A program made the position numbers and the translations under genes. From Gilliamella apis (GTDB taxonomy: Bacteria; Pseudomonadota; Gammaproteobacteria; Enterobacterales; Orbaceae), in contig NZ_CP132381.1 of assembly GCF_030758615.1 (NCBI RefSeq), positions 1,736,001 to 1,800,000 on the forward strand: a DNA stretch of 64,000 nt, read 5' to 3'. Every line of letters begins with the position of its first letter. The stretch's first letter is position 1. The notes under the pieces were generated by a model, which saw only the letters and a program-made list of their open reading frames with translations, did not search any database and had not been told where the DNA came from. Positions 28,149 through 37,417 of this stretch are shown one piece after another.

Positions 28149-28176
28149 ATTATACGAAGGCCTTGATATTAGACAA
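28149..28176 (-). promoter_or_regulatory. Promoter of the PTS operon
   Basis: On the minus strand TTGTCT, a 16-base spacer and a perfect TATAAT lie about 35 bases before the first gene. The short leader leaves little room for an antiterminator hairpin, which suggests the PRD regulator works as a DNA-binding activator. Confidence 0.75.
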
Positions 28177-28615
28177 TGATTATTGGGATTACTTTTTGTT
28201 GAGAAAAAACAAATAAAAAACAAAATGTGACTCGTAAAAATAAAAAATAGATAATCGGAGATGCTGTCTAAGAATTTTATTGCTACAAACAAAAGGTCAA
28301 GTCAGTCGAATTTATCTAGATTTTGTTTGATACTGATTGTTCATCTAGAACTTAGAGAAGATTAATTGCAGAATAATGACAGAATAACTGACGTTCATAA
28401 ACAATTATTAAAATAATAAAATCGCCTTGTTAGAGAACTTTTTATGTTTAAATATAAGCAAAAATTGAGAATTACTAGTCCAATATTATTGTAGAATCGA
28501 AGTTATTGACACCAAAATTATAGAATCAACAATATTTCGATAATCTTTTAAAGGAAAATGTTGGATAAAATAACTGAAACATTTCTTTATTATTGAATTT
28601 TTTGATATTTGAAAT
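28177..28615. other. Upstream region of the PTS operon
   Basis: About 440 bases without a recognised gene. It is likely to hold activator or CRP sites for the PTS promoter, which I could not pin down, and the 3' flank of the tRNA pair. Confidence 0.5.
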
Positions 28616-28691
28616 TGGAGCGGGAAACGAGGTTCGAACTCGCGACCTCAACCTTGGCAAGGTTGCGCTCTACCAACTGAGCTATTCCCGC
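28616..28691 (-). tRNA. tRNA-Gly (GCC)
   Basis: A 76-nt cloverleaf with acceptor arm GCGGGAA/TTCCCGC, D-loop AGCTCAGTTGGTAGAGC, anticodon GCC in the loop TTGCCAA, T-arm GTTCGAAC and encoded CCA. It is 17 bases after tRNA-Leu and probably shares its transcript. Confidence 0.97.
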
Positions 28692-28708
28692 ATGAGAATT
28701 GTTTTAAA

Positions 28709-28796
28709 TGGTGCCCGGGGCGAGACTTGAACTCGCACGGCCAAAAAGGCCGAGGGATTTTAAATCCCTTGTGTCTACCGATTTCACCACCCGGGC
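28709..28796 (-). tRNA. tRNA-Leu (TAA)
   Basis: An 88-nt class II tRNA: acceptor GCCCGGG/CCCGGGC, anticodon TAA in the loop TTTAAAA, long variable arm CGGCCTTTTTGGCCG, T-arm GTTCAAGT and encoded CCA. Confidence 0.97.
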
Positions 28797-28840
28797 TCAA
28801 AACTTAGTTCCGAGATGTAACTGTGTTTTGGATGCTGTGC

Positions 28841-28868
28841 ATTTTACCGATCTTAATTTTTACGTCAA
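28841..28868 (-). promoter_or_regulatory. Promoter of the tRNA-Leu/Gly pair
   Basis: TTGACG, a 16-base spacer and TAAAAT on the minus strand, about 45 bases before tRNA-Leu. Confidence 0.6.
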
Positions 28869-28912
28869 TAGAAAATTTAAAATAATTGTCTAATTGCTCA
28901 ATGTTTGTCACA

Positions 28913-28943
28913 TTTAAGGGAATTTTTAATCAATTCCCTTAAA
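28913..28943 (-). terminator. Terminator of erpA
   Basis: TTTAAGGGAATT and AATTCCCTTAAA are perfect 12-bp arms with a 7-nt loop, 55 bases after the erpA stop. Confidence 0.7.
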
Positions 28944-28997
28944 ATTCAGATTTTCAAGGATTAAAAATCAAAAATTAGATTAATAATCTGACTTAAA

Positions 28998-29336
28998 TTA
29001 AACACTAAATGAAGAACCACAACCACAAGTAGTCGTTGCATTTGGATTATCGACGACAAACCGTGAACCTTGTAAACCTTCAACATAATCTATGGTGCCA
29101 CCAACTAAATATTGCAGACTCATCGGATCGATAACCAAAGACACACCATTTTTTTCGATAGCGAGATCGTCTTCATTTACTTTTTCGTCAAATGTGAAAC
29201 CATACTGAAAGCCACTACAACCACCACCAGTTATATAGACTCTCAATTTTAGATTCGGATTTTCTTCTTCTGTTACTAGAGATTTAACTTTATTTGCTGC
29301 CGCATCAGTAAAGTTAATTGGTAACGCATCGCTCAT
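28998..29336 (-). CDS. erpA: Iron-sulfur insertion protein ErpA
   Basis: The 112-residue A-type carrier has the three ligand cysteines: Cys40 in [11 protein letters not shown] and Cys104/Cys106 in [11 protein letters not shown]. It hands [4Fe-4S] clusters to target enzymes. It sits divergent from hemL, the neighbour it commonly has in enteric bacteria. Confidence 0.96.
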   Translation of the reverse strand: MSDALPINFTDAAANKVKSLVTEEENPNLKLRVYITGGGCSGFQYGFTFDEKVNEDDLAIEKNGVSLVIDPMSLQYLVGGTIDYVEGLQGSRFVVDNPNATTTCGCGSSFSV

Positions 29337-29494
29337 TTTATTCTCCTACTTTTATTACTGTTATATTATATACCCTTGAAAAAAGAAAATACAAAACGAA
29401 AACGTCGATTAGATAAATTTGCGTTAGCTAGCTTGAATTTAGCTTAATTTTGTGAATAAATACCACAACCTTAACTATAGAGATAATCACGATT

Positions 29495-30784
29495 ATGCAT
29501 ACATTTAAATCTGAAAAACTTTACCGTGAAGCATTAGCTTTTATGCCTGGTGGCGTTAACTCACCTGTACGAGCCTTTAATGGCGTTGGTGGTACGCCAT
29601 TATTTATCGAAAGGGCTGATGGTGCTTATATTTATGATGTTGATCAAAAAGCTTATGTTGATTATGTTTTATCGTGGGGGCCGATGATTTTAGGACATAA
29701 TGATCCTGATGTTGCCGATGCTGTTATTAATGCGGTACGCAATGGATTAAGCTATGGTGCGCCAACTGAGATTGAAACTAAAATGGCCAATCTAGTGACT
29801 GAGCTGATGCCATCTATTGAGATGCTGCGTATGGTAAATTCAGGTACTGAAGCGACTATGAGTGCTATTCGCCTTGCTCGGGGTTATACCGGCCGTGATA
29901 AAATTATTAAATTTAAGGGGTGTTATCATGGTCATGCGGATTATTTATTAGTTAAGGCTGGATCCGGAGCACTAACTTTTGGTCACCCTACTTCACCCGG
30001 TGTTCCTGAAGATTTTGTTAAAAACACTTTAGTTTGTGATTATAACGATTTAGAATCCGTCAAAAAACAATTTGAGCTGTATCCCAACGAAATAGCGGCA
30101 ATAATTATTGAACCAGTTGCTGGTAATATGAATTGTGTACCAGCTAAAAAAGCGTTTTTACAAGGATTAAGAAGCTTATGCGACAATTATGGTGCATTAC
30201 TTATTATTGATGAAGTAATGACAGGTTTCAGAGTTGCTTTAGGTGGTGCTCAAGAATACTATGGCGTTGTTCCTGATTTAACTTGTTTAGGTAAAATCAT
30301 TGGTGGCGGAATGCCGGTCGGTGCTTTTGGTGGACGTTCGGAAATAATGCAAAAATTAGCACCAACTGGCCCAATTTATCAAGCGGGAACGCTTTCCGGT
30401 AATCCAGTTGCAATGGCTGCCGGTTATACTACTTTGAAAAAATTGATGGATGTTGGTATTTATCAGGAATTAGAAGAGAAAACTTCTTACTTAGTTAATG
30501 GCCTGTTATCTGCTGCAAAACGTTTCAATGTTCCTTTTATTGTCAATCATGCCGGAGCTATGTTTGGTTTTTTCTTTACAAATGCTGTAGAAGTGAGCAG
30601 TTATAAAGATGTTATGAATTGTGATATTGAATTATTCAAAAAATTCTATCATCATATGCTCGCTGAAGGTGTTTATTTTGCACCATCCGCTTTCGAAGCA
30701 GGTTTCATGTCACTTAGGCACACAGATAAAGAAATCAATCATACGATTGATGTAGCTAGTCATTTTTTTAAAAATTTAAGTTAA
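29495..30784 (+). CDS. hemL: Glutamate-1-semialdehyde 2,1-aminomutase
   Basis: The 429-residue class III aminotransferase fold has the opening [22 protein letters not shown] and the PLP lysine in [17 protein letters not shown] near residue 267. It makes 5-aminolevulinate in the C5 route to haem, so the organism can synthesise haem as well as import it through the locus at 45-57 kb. Confidence 0.97.
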   Translation: MHTFKSEKLYREALAFMPGGVNSPVRAFNGVGGTPLFIERADGAYIYDVDQKAYVDYVLSWGPMILGHNDPDVADAVINAVRNGLSYGAPTEIETKMANLVTELMPSIEMLRMVNSGTEATMSAIRLARGYTGRDKIIKFKGCYHGHADYLLVKAGSGALTFGHPTSPGVPEDFVKNTLVCDYNDLESVKKQFELYPNEIAAIIIEPVAGNMNCVPAKKAFLQGLRSLCDNYGALLIIDEVMTGFRVALGGAQEYYGVVPDLTCLGKIIGGGMPVGAFGGRSEIMQKLAPTGPIYQAGTLSGNPVAMAAGYTTLKKLMDVGIYQELEEKTSYLVNGLLSAAKRFNVPFIVNHAGAMFGFFFTNAVEVSSYKDVMNCDIELFKKFYHHMLAEGVYFAPSAFEAGFMSLRHTDKEINHTIDVASHFFKNLS

Positions 30785-30853
30785 GTTGATAAAATAAAGT
30801 AATTTATACCCATAGCGATTAAAATTTTAAACTAAAACATAGGTAATAAATTT

Positions 30854-31327
30854 ATGGTTAATCCGATAAAAGAAGGTGAAGAAGCACCTCAATTTTCTCT
30901 ACCTGACCAAGATGGTGAACTAGTAAGTTCCAATGATTTTGAAGGTCAGCGAATTTTGCTCTATTTTTACCCAAAAGCGATGACACCAGGTTGTACAGTA
31001 CAAGCGTGTAATTTACGTGATAGTGCTGACGATTTTAAAAAATATAATGTAGTTGTTATTGGTATTAGTACAGATAAACCAGAAAAATTATCACGTTTTG
31101 TTGATAAAGAATTATTAAATTTCACCCTACTTTCCGATGAAGATCATAAAACTTGCGAAGCATTTGGTACATGGGGTGAAAAAGAATTTATGGGGAAAAC
31201 TTATGACGGAATTCACCGCATAAGTTTCTTGATTGGTAAAGATGGTAAGATCGAAAAAGTTTTCGATGACTTCAAAACCGCCAATCATCATACCGTGGTT
31301 TTAGATTATCTTAAAAACCATTGTTAA
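30854..31327 (+). CDS. bcp: Thioredoxin-dependent peroxiredoxin Bcp
   Basis: The 157-residue protein has the peroxidatic Cys47 and resolving Cys52 in TPGCTVQACNLRD, the spacing of BCP-type atypical two-Cys peroxiredoxins. It reduces peroxides and lipid hydroperoxides in the cytoplasm. It is 69 bases after hemL and ends in a terminator. A copy of its last codons recurs at 34018, beyond the inserted MFS-ArsR module. Confidence 0.96.
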   Translation: MVNPIKEGEEAPQFSLPDQDGELVSSNDFEGQRILLYFYPKAMTPGCTVQACNLRDSADDFKKYNVVVIGISTDKPEKLSRFVDKELLNFTLLSDEDHKTCEAFGTWGEKEFMGKTYDGIHRISFLIGKDGKIEKVFDDFKTANHHTVVLDYLKNHC

Positions 31328-31423
31328 TTTTTCAACTAAAGCCGATTATTTAATTAAACGGCTTTCTTTCGCTTTTCATATTATTTATCTTTGCAAAATT
31401 TGATCAACCATCAATAATCAGCT
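31315..31423. repeat. Direct repeat, left copy (bcp-perM junction)
   Basis: About 109 bases spanning the bcp 3' end, its terminator and a stretch like the 3' end of perM recur at 34018-34126 with roughly 85-90% identity by eye. The two copies bracket the MFS-arsR module. Confidence 0.8.
31338..31365 (+). terminator. Terminator of bcp
   Basis: AAAGCCG ... CGGCTTT followed by CTTTCGCTTTT, 11 bases after the bcp stop. Confidence 0.75.
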
Positions 31424-31480
31424 CATAACGACAAATCGCCATTGTCATTATCAATATTTATTCTAAAAATTATACATTAT

Positions 31481-33007
31481 TTAATCTAAATTCTCTTTTA
31501 TTTTCAAAAGCAGTAAACAAAATAAACTAATTATTACACTGATAATGGTTAATATAATTAAAGTACCATTAAAGGCTTTATGATAACTACCAATAATATC
31601 ACTAAGCATAATTGACTGCATATCTGTCGGAATATTAGATAGTGGTAAGGCAAGATTCCCACTAGCCACAGAAGTTATCCAGTCATTGATTTCATCGACT
31701 GATGAACTATATTTTATTAATAGATTTGGTAATACATCATTAAGCTTAACAGATAATAATGAGCCATAAAGTGCAACAGCGATAGCTTCACTACCTAATC
31801 GGAAGGTGTTTAATAAGCCAGCAGCCATACCGGTCTGGTCAGGATTAACACAGCTTAACGCTAGACCATCAACAAGTCCTGCAGTTAGCCCCATACCTGT
31901 TCCAATCATAAATAAGGCCAAACAGATCAGATATATTAACCCATCAACACCACCACCAAAAAATAATAAAATTGCGCCCAAAATCATTAAAGCTAAACTA
32001 ACAATAATAATAGATATTGCAGATATACCACATGAAACAATTTTTCCAGCAAGCAAAGGACAAAATAACACAGGGACCGTCAATGTGATCATAATTATAC
32101 CAGCATAAGTGGGACTAAATTGCATCACCCCCGTTAAATAGCTTGGGTAATAGGTAAGCAAAGTAACAAAGCTAAAACTTGCAACAACAGGCACAAGAAT
32201 CAACCCCATGTATTTTTTATTTTTTAATAAATTGAGATTCAAGACTGGATTGGTAATAGATTTTTCATAAATTACAAAGGTAAAGACCAAAAGAATCGTC
32301 ATAGCTATTAATAGTAAGGTTTTTAAATTTACCCCACCTTGTTCAGTGCTGTTGCTAATAAGAAGCATCAACAAAAACAAAGCTATAGTGAAAATTATTG
32401 AACCAATTTTATCAAATGGAGTTTTATATTTATTTAAACTATCTTTAGTAATAGCTGGCGTCATAGATATAACTATTGTCAAGACAACAGTATGTAATAT
32501 AAAAATAGCACGCCAGCTAAATATATCCAATAAAAACCCAGAAATTGTTGGTCCAAATGTAATCCCTAAACCTGCCGTGGTGCCAAAAAATGCAAAAGCT
32601 TTAGTTCTCTTCTCACCACTAAATGTTTTGATGAGTATAGCACTTCCACATGAAAATATAGCTGCACCACCAACACCTGCGAAGCCTCTAGCTATATCCA
32701 GCATTAGAGGGTTGATAGAGATAGAGGATAATAAAGAAGCAATTGTGTAAACCATGGCGCCAATTATAAAGACTCTTTTATGACCAAAATTATCAGCAAA
32801 TGCTCCCCACAATAAAGTAAAACAAGCGAAAGTTAAATTAAAACTATTAACAATCCATTGTAGTGAGGTTGAGTTAGCAGAAAGATTTGCACCAATAAAA
32901 GGCAAAGCAATTGCCGTTCCTGAAATGGAGGTTGGCACTACAAATACAGCTAGTAATATGGAGGTTAAAACAATGGTTTTTTTAGAGTTTTCAATTCTTG
33001 AGTTCAT
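31481..33007 (-). CDS. MFS multidrug transporter, DHA2 (EmrB/QacA-like) family
   Basis: The 508-residue protein has fourteen predicted membrane helices. The start TIVLTSILLAVFVVPTSISGTAIALPFIG and LQWIVNSFNLTFACFTLLWGAFADNFGHKRVF are typical of the DHA2 group, with motif C in GLGITFGPTISGFLLD. It probably expels drugs or toxic compounds using the proton gradient. It is divergent from an ArsR regulator with a palindrome between them, which suggests a regulated pump. The pair appears inserted between bcp and perM. Confidence 0.9.
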   Translation of the reverse strand: MNSRIENSKKTIVLTSILLAVFVVPTSISGTAIALPFIGANLSANSTSLQWIVNSFNLTFACFTLLWGAFADNFGHKRVFIIGAMVYTIASLLSSISINPLMLDIARGFAGVGGAAIFSCGSAILIKTFSGEKRTKAFAFFGTTAGLGITFGPTISGFLLDIFSWRAIFILHTVVLTIVISMTPAITKDSLNKYKTPFDKIGSIIFTIALFLLMLLISNSTEQGGVNLKTLLLIAMTILLVFTFVIYEKSITNPVLNLNLLKNKKYMGLILVPVVASFSFVTLLTYYPSYLTGVMQFSPTYAGIIMITLTVPVLFCPLLAGKIVSCGISAISIIIVSLALMILGAILLFFGGGVDGLIYLICLALFMIGTGMGLTAGLVDGLALSCVNPDQTGMAAGLLNTFRLGSEAIAVALYGSLLSVKLNDVLPNLLIKYSSSVDEINDWITSVASGNLALPLSNIPTDMQSIMLSDIIGSYHKAFNGTLIILTIISVIISLFCLLLLKIKENLD

Positions 33008-33486
33008 ATGTCAATTCTCTAGAAATATTTTATAACTGGTTAAAAATTAAATCTGAATGGGTAATCTATTAGAGAGCATCAAAAAACGATTCTTTAATAC
33101 AAAAAAGCATATGCATTAGGAATGTAGACTTGCCAAAATAACATAGCAATAGATAATAATTAGGACTTTAGGTTTTGTATTCGTTAAAAATGACTATTTC
33201 CTTGATTATTACACTTTGCAATTTAAAACTTTTACCTAGTTTTATTCAACATAGTCTTTATTCCTTTACTATTTCAAGCAATATACTTAAAATTTTAATT
33301 CTGTTTTAATGACCTTATAATACTATCGGCAGATAACGTTCCATTAATATGATAGGTTCGATAATTATCGAACATGAATATTATTAATCTGCTTTTTGCT
33401 CATGTCAATTTTTTTTGATATTAATGATTATTTTTTGACGAAAGTATAATTTTAATTAAATAAGAAAATGAAGTTATAAGAATAAA
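33008..33486. other. Divergent regulatory region between the MFS pump and ArsR genes
   Basis: About 480 AT-rich bases without a recognised gene. It holds an 18-bp perfect palindrome at 33356-33373 and should contain promoters for both neighbours. Confidence 0.55.
33356..33373. promoter_or_regulatory. Perfect 18-bp palindrome, probable ArsR operator
   Basis: GTTCGATAATTATCGAAC is fully self-complementary and lies 113 bases before the ArsR gene. ArsR-family repressors bind such dyads. Confidence 0.65.
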
Positions 33487-33771
33487 ATGAATTTAATTCA
33501 AATATTTAAAGCATTAAGCGATCCTAATCGCTTATTGATCATTAAAAGTCTAATAGAAGATGAACCTGGAGCTGAGCGACATTGCACATCATTTGGATTG
33601 CAATTAACAAGGGCGACTCGCTCACATCATTTCAAAATCTTAAGAGAGGCAGGACTGATATCACAGGTAGACAGGGGAAATTGTTCTCTAGCAACTTTAA
33701 GACGCGAGGAAATTGAAAAAGAGTTTCCTGGATTATTGGAATTAATTTCGACTAACTGGCAACCTATGTAA
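33487..33771 (+). CDS. ArsR-family winged-helix regulator
   Basis: The 94-residue protein has the ArsR fold: IFKALSDPNRLLIIKSL, then the recognition helix LTRATRSHHFKILREAGLI and the wing QVDRGNCSLATLRRE. No classic metal-binding ELCVC motif is seen; two cysteines (in HCTSF and NCSLA) are present, so metal or redox sensing is uncertain. It probably represses the divergent MFS pump and itself. Confidence 0.88.
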   Translation: MNLIQIFKALSDPNRLLIIKSLIEDEPGAERHCTSFGLQLTRATRSHHFKILREAGLISQVDRGNCSLATLRREEIEKEFPGLLELISTNWQPM

Positions 33772-34017
33772 AAGAATTAAAGTTTTCTTATAGTAATATT
33801 TAGCAATAACATTTTAAAAATTATTTTTTTAAAAAAAACTAACTTTCGCAAAACCTTTTATTTTCAAAGAGTTTATACATCTGTAAAATATTCAAAAACT
33901 GACAATACAGCTTTTTGAATAATCTAGAAAGTAAAAAACAGTATTCCTATTAAATAATTTCAATATATAAGAGGCAATAAAAAGAGATCCTCTAATTAGT
34001 CTAAATCAAAGCCAACC

Positions 34018-34126
34018 AAACCATTATTAATTTTTCAACTAAAGCCGATTATCCAATTAATCGGCTTTTTTTTCGCTTTTTATATTATTTATCTCTTCAA
34101 GATTTGGCCATGCATTAATAATAGCT
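34018..34126. repeat. Direct repeat, right copy (bcp-perM junction)
   Basis: Matches 31315-31423. It contains a remnant of the last bcp codons, a terminator and the true 3' end of perM. Confidence 0.8.
34041..34073 (+). terminator. Terminator copy overlapping the perM 3' end
   Basis: AAAGCCGATTA and TAATCGGCTTT form an 11-bp stem with a 6-nt loop followed by T residues; it is the second copy of the bcp terminator and overlaps the end of perM. Confidence 0.7.
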
Positions 34127-35142
34127 TTAACTAATGTCGCAAGCGGTATGGCAAAAAATACACCCCAAAATCCCCATAAGCCGCCAAATATAATAACAGC
34201 AACAATAATAACCAATGGATGAAGATTGAGTTTTTCAGAAAACAGATAGGGAACCAATAAATTACCATCAAGAGCTTGAATTAGAATATAGAAGAAAATT
34301 AAATAACCAAATTGTGCCGTGAAGCCCCATTGAAAGAGTGCGATTAATACCACCGGAATACTAGAGATAATAATACCAATATAAGGGATCAGTACGGAAA
34401 GGCCAACTAAAACAGCTAATAATAAGCCATAATCTAAACCAAAATACCAAAATGGGATATAAACACAGATAGTTAATATAACAATGTGTAAAACATTGCC
34501 GACTATATAGTTGGAAATTTGCATATCCATTTCAGAGGCGACTTTATTTAATATGGTACGATTCTTAGGCAATGCCTTAGAACAGTAACCCCATATTTTC
34601 GCTTTATCTTTCAATAAGAAAAACATAATAATTGGTACTAAAACTGCATTAATGGCCACTGAAACTAAGCTAAATAAAGAACTAATTGAAAACTGTAATA
34701 GTGAATTGCCTGTTTGCACAACTCTACTGGTTATACTCTGAATTATTGAATCGAATAGACCAACATCAATTAATTCAGGATAGTGTTCTGGTAAAGATGT
34801 AATAAATTTATTTGCAAAATTCAACATATTGGGAATATTAGTGATTAAGCTAACACTTTGTTGCCAAATTAGCGGTAACAAAATCATAATGCCGGTTAAT
34901 CCGACAAACATAAATAGTAGCAGCACGATCACGACGGCTAATGTATGAGGAACCTTTTTGCGTTGCAAATAATTAACCGGCCTATCGAGTAGATAAGATA
35001 AAACAATCGCAATTAAGATAGGTAGTAAAATTTTGTTGAAGAAATAGATGATAAAAAATAACACAATGATAACAATCAGTAACGATACCACATGAGGATC
35101 GCTAAAGCGTTTTTTATACCATTCAATAAACAATTTTAACAT
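34057..35142 (-). CDS. perM: AI-2E family transporter (PerM-like)
   Basis: The 361-residue protein has the AI-2E exporter topology: N-terminal helices with PILIAIVLSYLLDRPVNYL, a long central region, and C-terminal LVPYLFSEKLNLHPLVIIVAVIIFGGLWGFWGVFFAIPLATLVKAI. The family includes autoinducer-2 exporters and Na+/H+ antiporters, and the substrate of PerM is unknown. It lies 49 bases after the YjgR gene on the same strand. Confidence 0.9.
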   Translation of the reverse strand: MLKLFIEWYKKRFSDPHVVSLLIVIIVLFFIIYFFNKILLPILIAIVLSYLLDRPVNYLQRKKVPHTLAVVIVLLLFMFVGLTGIMILLPLIWQQSVSLITNIPNMLNFANKFITSLPEHYPELIDVGLFDSIIQSITSRVVQTGNSLLQFSISSLFSLVSVAINAVLVPIIMFFLLKDKAKIWGYCSKALPKNRTILNKVASEMDMQISNYIVGNVLHIVILTICVYIPFWYFGLDYGLLLAVLVGLSVLIPYIGIIISSIPVVLIALFQWGFTAQFGYLIFFYILIQALDGNLLVPYLFSEKLNLHPLVIIVAVIIFGGLWGFWGVFFAIPLATLVKAIINAWPNLEEINNIKSEKKAD

Positions 35143-35191
35143 CTATAACTCCTTCTTGTTGTTTTATTAGTCTATTTGTTGTTAATTAAAC

Positions 35192-36709
35192 TTACTTTTT
35201 AAAACCACCCAATATCCCTCGAGTAATTTGCCTGCCTATTTGATTAACGACTTGCCTAGTAGCACTTTTAGCTACGCTTTGCACGACACCATCATGTTGC
35301 CCGCCTTTAGCGCCTTTCCAACCAAAAATTAGTGATCCTAGAAAATCCATTACACCACCATGTTGGTCATTATTTGATTGATTCTGCTCTGAATTTATCT
35401 CTGCAGAATATTGATTATTTTCGCTATTAATCGTGAAACCTTGTTTGAGTTTTTCATAAGCTGATTCACGATCTATAGTGTTTGAATATTTAGAATAAAA
35501 GCGGGATTGATGGATTATTGCTAATTGATCTTCTAAAGTCATGGTTCCCATTTTCGATTCTGGAGCAATTACCATCCCTCTTTGTACTACATTAGGACGC
35601 CCTTTTTCATCTAAAAATGAAATTAATGCTTCACCAACTCCAAGTTCCATTATCGCTTTTTCTGTATCAAAGTTTGGATTGGCTCGCATGGTTTGCGCTG
35701 CTACTTTAACCGCTTTTTGATCTTTAGGTGTAAAAGCTCGTAATGCATGTTGAACGCGATTACCTAGCTGGCCAAGAATAGTTTCCGGAATATCTGTTGG
35801 ACTTTGTGTTGAAAAATAAATACCAACACCTTTAGAACGAATAAGACGAACAACTTGTTCGATTTTTTCTAATAAAGCTGGGGAAATATCATTAAACAAT
35901 AAATGAGCTTCATCAAAAAAGAAAACCAGTTTCGGTTTATCAAGATCGCCAACTTCCGGTAAATGCTCAAACAATTCAGATAATAACCATAATAAAAATA
36001 CTGAATATAGTTTAGGCGAATTATAAAGTTTATCTGCCGATAAAATATTAATAATGCCACGACCGTGTTCATTAACTTGTAGTAAATCATTAATATCTAA
36101 CATAGGTTCGCCTAAGAAGAATTCGGCACCTTGTTGTTCAAGTGATAATAATCCTCGTTGTATCGCACCGATTGATGAGGCGCTAATATTGCCATATTGT
36201 GTAGTAAATTTTTTGGCATTATCACCAATAAACTGTATTAAAGTGCGTAAATCTTTAAAATCAAGCAATAACAGACCATTATCATCCGCTATTTTAAATA
36301 CAAGTTGTAAAACGCCTGATTGAACATCATTCAGATTTAATAATCGAGCCAATAAAATAGGACCAATATCGGAAACCGTACTACGAACTGGGTTCCCTTT
36401 TTCAGCAAATACATCCCATAACGCTAAAGGTGATGAATCAGGGCGCCAATCAGTTACGCCTATATTTGCCAATCGAGATTGTAATTTGTCAGATAGTACC
36501 CCTTTTTCTCCTAAGCCAGTCAAGTCACCTTTAACATCAGCCAGAAAAACCGGTACACCAATTTGCGAAAAATTTTCTGCTATCTTTTGTAGGGTTACAG
36601 TTTTACCGGTACCTGTCGCACCAGTTATTAAACCATGGCGATTTGCCAACGATGCAAGGATGTATAAATCATTACCTTCACTTTTTGCAATAACGATCTT
36701 TTCACTCAT
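35192..36709 (-). CDS. yjgR: HerA-like ATPase, DUF853 (YjgR)
   Basis: I place the start at the ATG at 36709 ([10 protein letters not shown]) with GGGAG just upstream, giving about 505 residues. Walker A GATGTGKT is near residue 30, Walker [14 protein letters not shown] in the middle, and [36 protein letters not shown] is the hallmark DUF853 segment. It belongs to the FtsK/HerA superfamily; the biological role is unknown. It is divergent from the YdcH-like gene. Confidence 0.92.
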   Translation of the reverse strand: MSEKIVIAKSEGNDLYILASLANRHGLITGATGTGKTVTLQKIAENFSQIGVPVFLADVKGDLTGLGEKGVLSDKLQSRLANIGVTDWRPDSSPLALWDVFAEKGNPVRSTVSDIGPILLARLLNLNDVQSGVLQLVFKIADDNGLLLLDFKDLRTLIQFIGDNAKKFTTQYGNISASSIGAIQRGLLSLEQQGAEFFLGEPMLDINDLLQVNEHGRGIINILSADKLYNSPKLYSVFLLWLLSELFEHLPEVGDLDKPKLVFFFDEAHLLFNDISPALLEKIEQVVRLIRSKGVGIYFSTQSPTDIPETILGQLGNRVQHALRAFTPKDQKAVKVAAQTMRANPNFDTEKAIMELGVGEALISFLDEKGRPNVVQRGMVIAPESKMGTMTLEDQLAIIHQSRFYSKYSNTIDRESAYEKLKQGFTINSENNQYSAEINSEQNQSNNDQHGGVMDFLGSLIFGWKGAKGGQHDGVVQSVAKSATRQVVNQIGRQITRGILGGFKK

Positions 36710-36817
36710 AAACATCTCCCGTTCAAAAATTGCTATTAAAACAATCAAGAATATTGTAAGCTGAAATAGTAATAACTGCTATTGTTATTATTTTAACTCA
36801 TCTTGTAAGGGGGCAGT

Positions 36818-37033
36818 ATGTTTCCAGAATATCGTGATTTAATCTCTAAGTTAAAAAACACTGATTTACATTTTCAAAAACTGTTTGAAGAACACAATCA
36901 ACTCGACCAAAAAATTAAGAATATTGAAACGGGTATTACCGTTGATACTTCTGAAACGATTGAAAGTTTGAAAAAACAGAAATTAAAATTAAAAGACCAA
37001 ATTTATGAAGTTTTGAAAAAAGCAACAGCCTGA
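36818..37033 (+). CDS. YdcH-like DUF465 protein
   Basis: The 71-residue protein is a charged helical hairpin: FPEYRDLISKLKNTDLHFQKLFEEHNQLDQKI, a turn, then LKKQKLKLKDQIYEVLKKA. This is the DUF465 pattern. The family has no firm role. AAGGGGGCAGT precedes the ATG and a hairpin terminator follows 46 bases after the stop. Confidence 0.9.
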   Translation: MFPEYRDLISKLKNTDLHFQKLFEEHNQLDQKIKNIETGITVDTSETIESLKKQKLKLKDQIYEVLKKATA

Positions 37034-37079
37034 TATTTCAAAACAATAATCTTGATTAATTCTACTTTAAGCTATAAAA

Positions 37080-37100
37080 AAACCCCAAATTATGGGGTTT
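37080..37100 (+). terminator. Terminator after the YdcH-like gene
   Basis: AAACCCCA and TGGGGTTT form an 8-bp stem with a 5-nt loop. It may also end the small minus-strand ORF at 37134. Confidence 0.75.
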
Positions 37101-37133
37101 ATCTCAATTTATCTTTTGCCTCTAATCTACCGT

Positions 37134-37217
37134 TTATTGTTTATTGACTTGTTCTTGTGCTTTTTTCAATTTACGGTTTTTAATTAGTGTAATTAAATTT
37201 TTGTGTGGGGTTTTCAT
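37134..37217 (-). CDS. Basic 27-residue small protein
   Basis: A 27-codon ORF with a very strong AGAGGAG site six bases before the ATG. It begins MKTPHKNLITLIKNRKLKK and ends in QVNKQ, so it is highly basic and probably a single helix, without a membrane segment. It lies between mgtA and the YdcH-like gene on the mgtA strand, with a hairpin on each side. I do not recognise it. It is a credible small gene because of the ribosome-binding site, but homology is untested. Confidence 0.5.
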   Translation of the reverse strand: MKTPHKNLITLIKNRKLKKAQEQVNKQ

Positions 37218-37383
37218 TTTTTACTCCTCTTGTTGTTATTGTTAAATGAATGCTCCTTAAAATATTTTAAAGATGCTGATTAAATGTATAAATATTAGTT
37301 TATTAATAATAATGTTTAATCGCTTTTTCAATGATGTCATTACTATAACATAATAGTTCGATATTTATACATTTTTTAGTTAA

Positions 37384-37406
37384 TGATGTAAGCATAACTT
37401 ACATCA
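37384..37406 (-). terminator. Hairpin after mgtA
   Basis: TGATGTAAG and CTTACATCA form a 9-bp stem with a 5-nt loop, 12 bases after the mgtA stop. The T run is weak. Confidence 0.55.
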
Positions 37407-37417
37407 AGGATATTATT

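Noticed and set aside
28107..28292. 61-codon minus-strand ORF before the EIIA gene
   Set aside because: It spans the operon promoter and the EIIA start and has no plausible start site of its own.
28708..28893. 61-codon plus-strand ORF
   Set aside because: It overlaps tRNA-Leu on the opposite strand; the peptide resembles a common mis-annotation over tRNA genes.
31315..34126. Insertion sequence carrying the MFS-ArsR genes
   Set aside because: There is no transposase and no terminal inverted repeat, and the flanking duplication is far longer than an IS target duplication.
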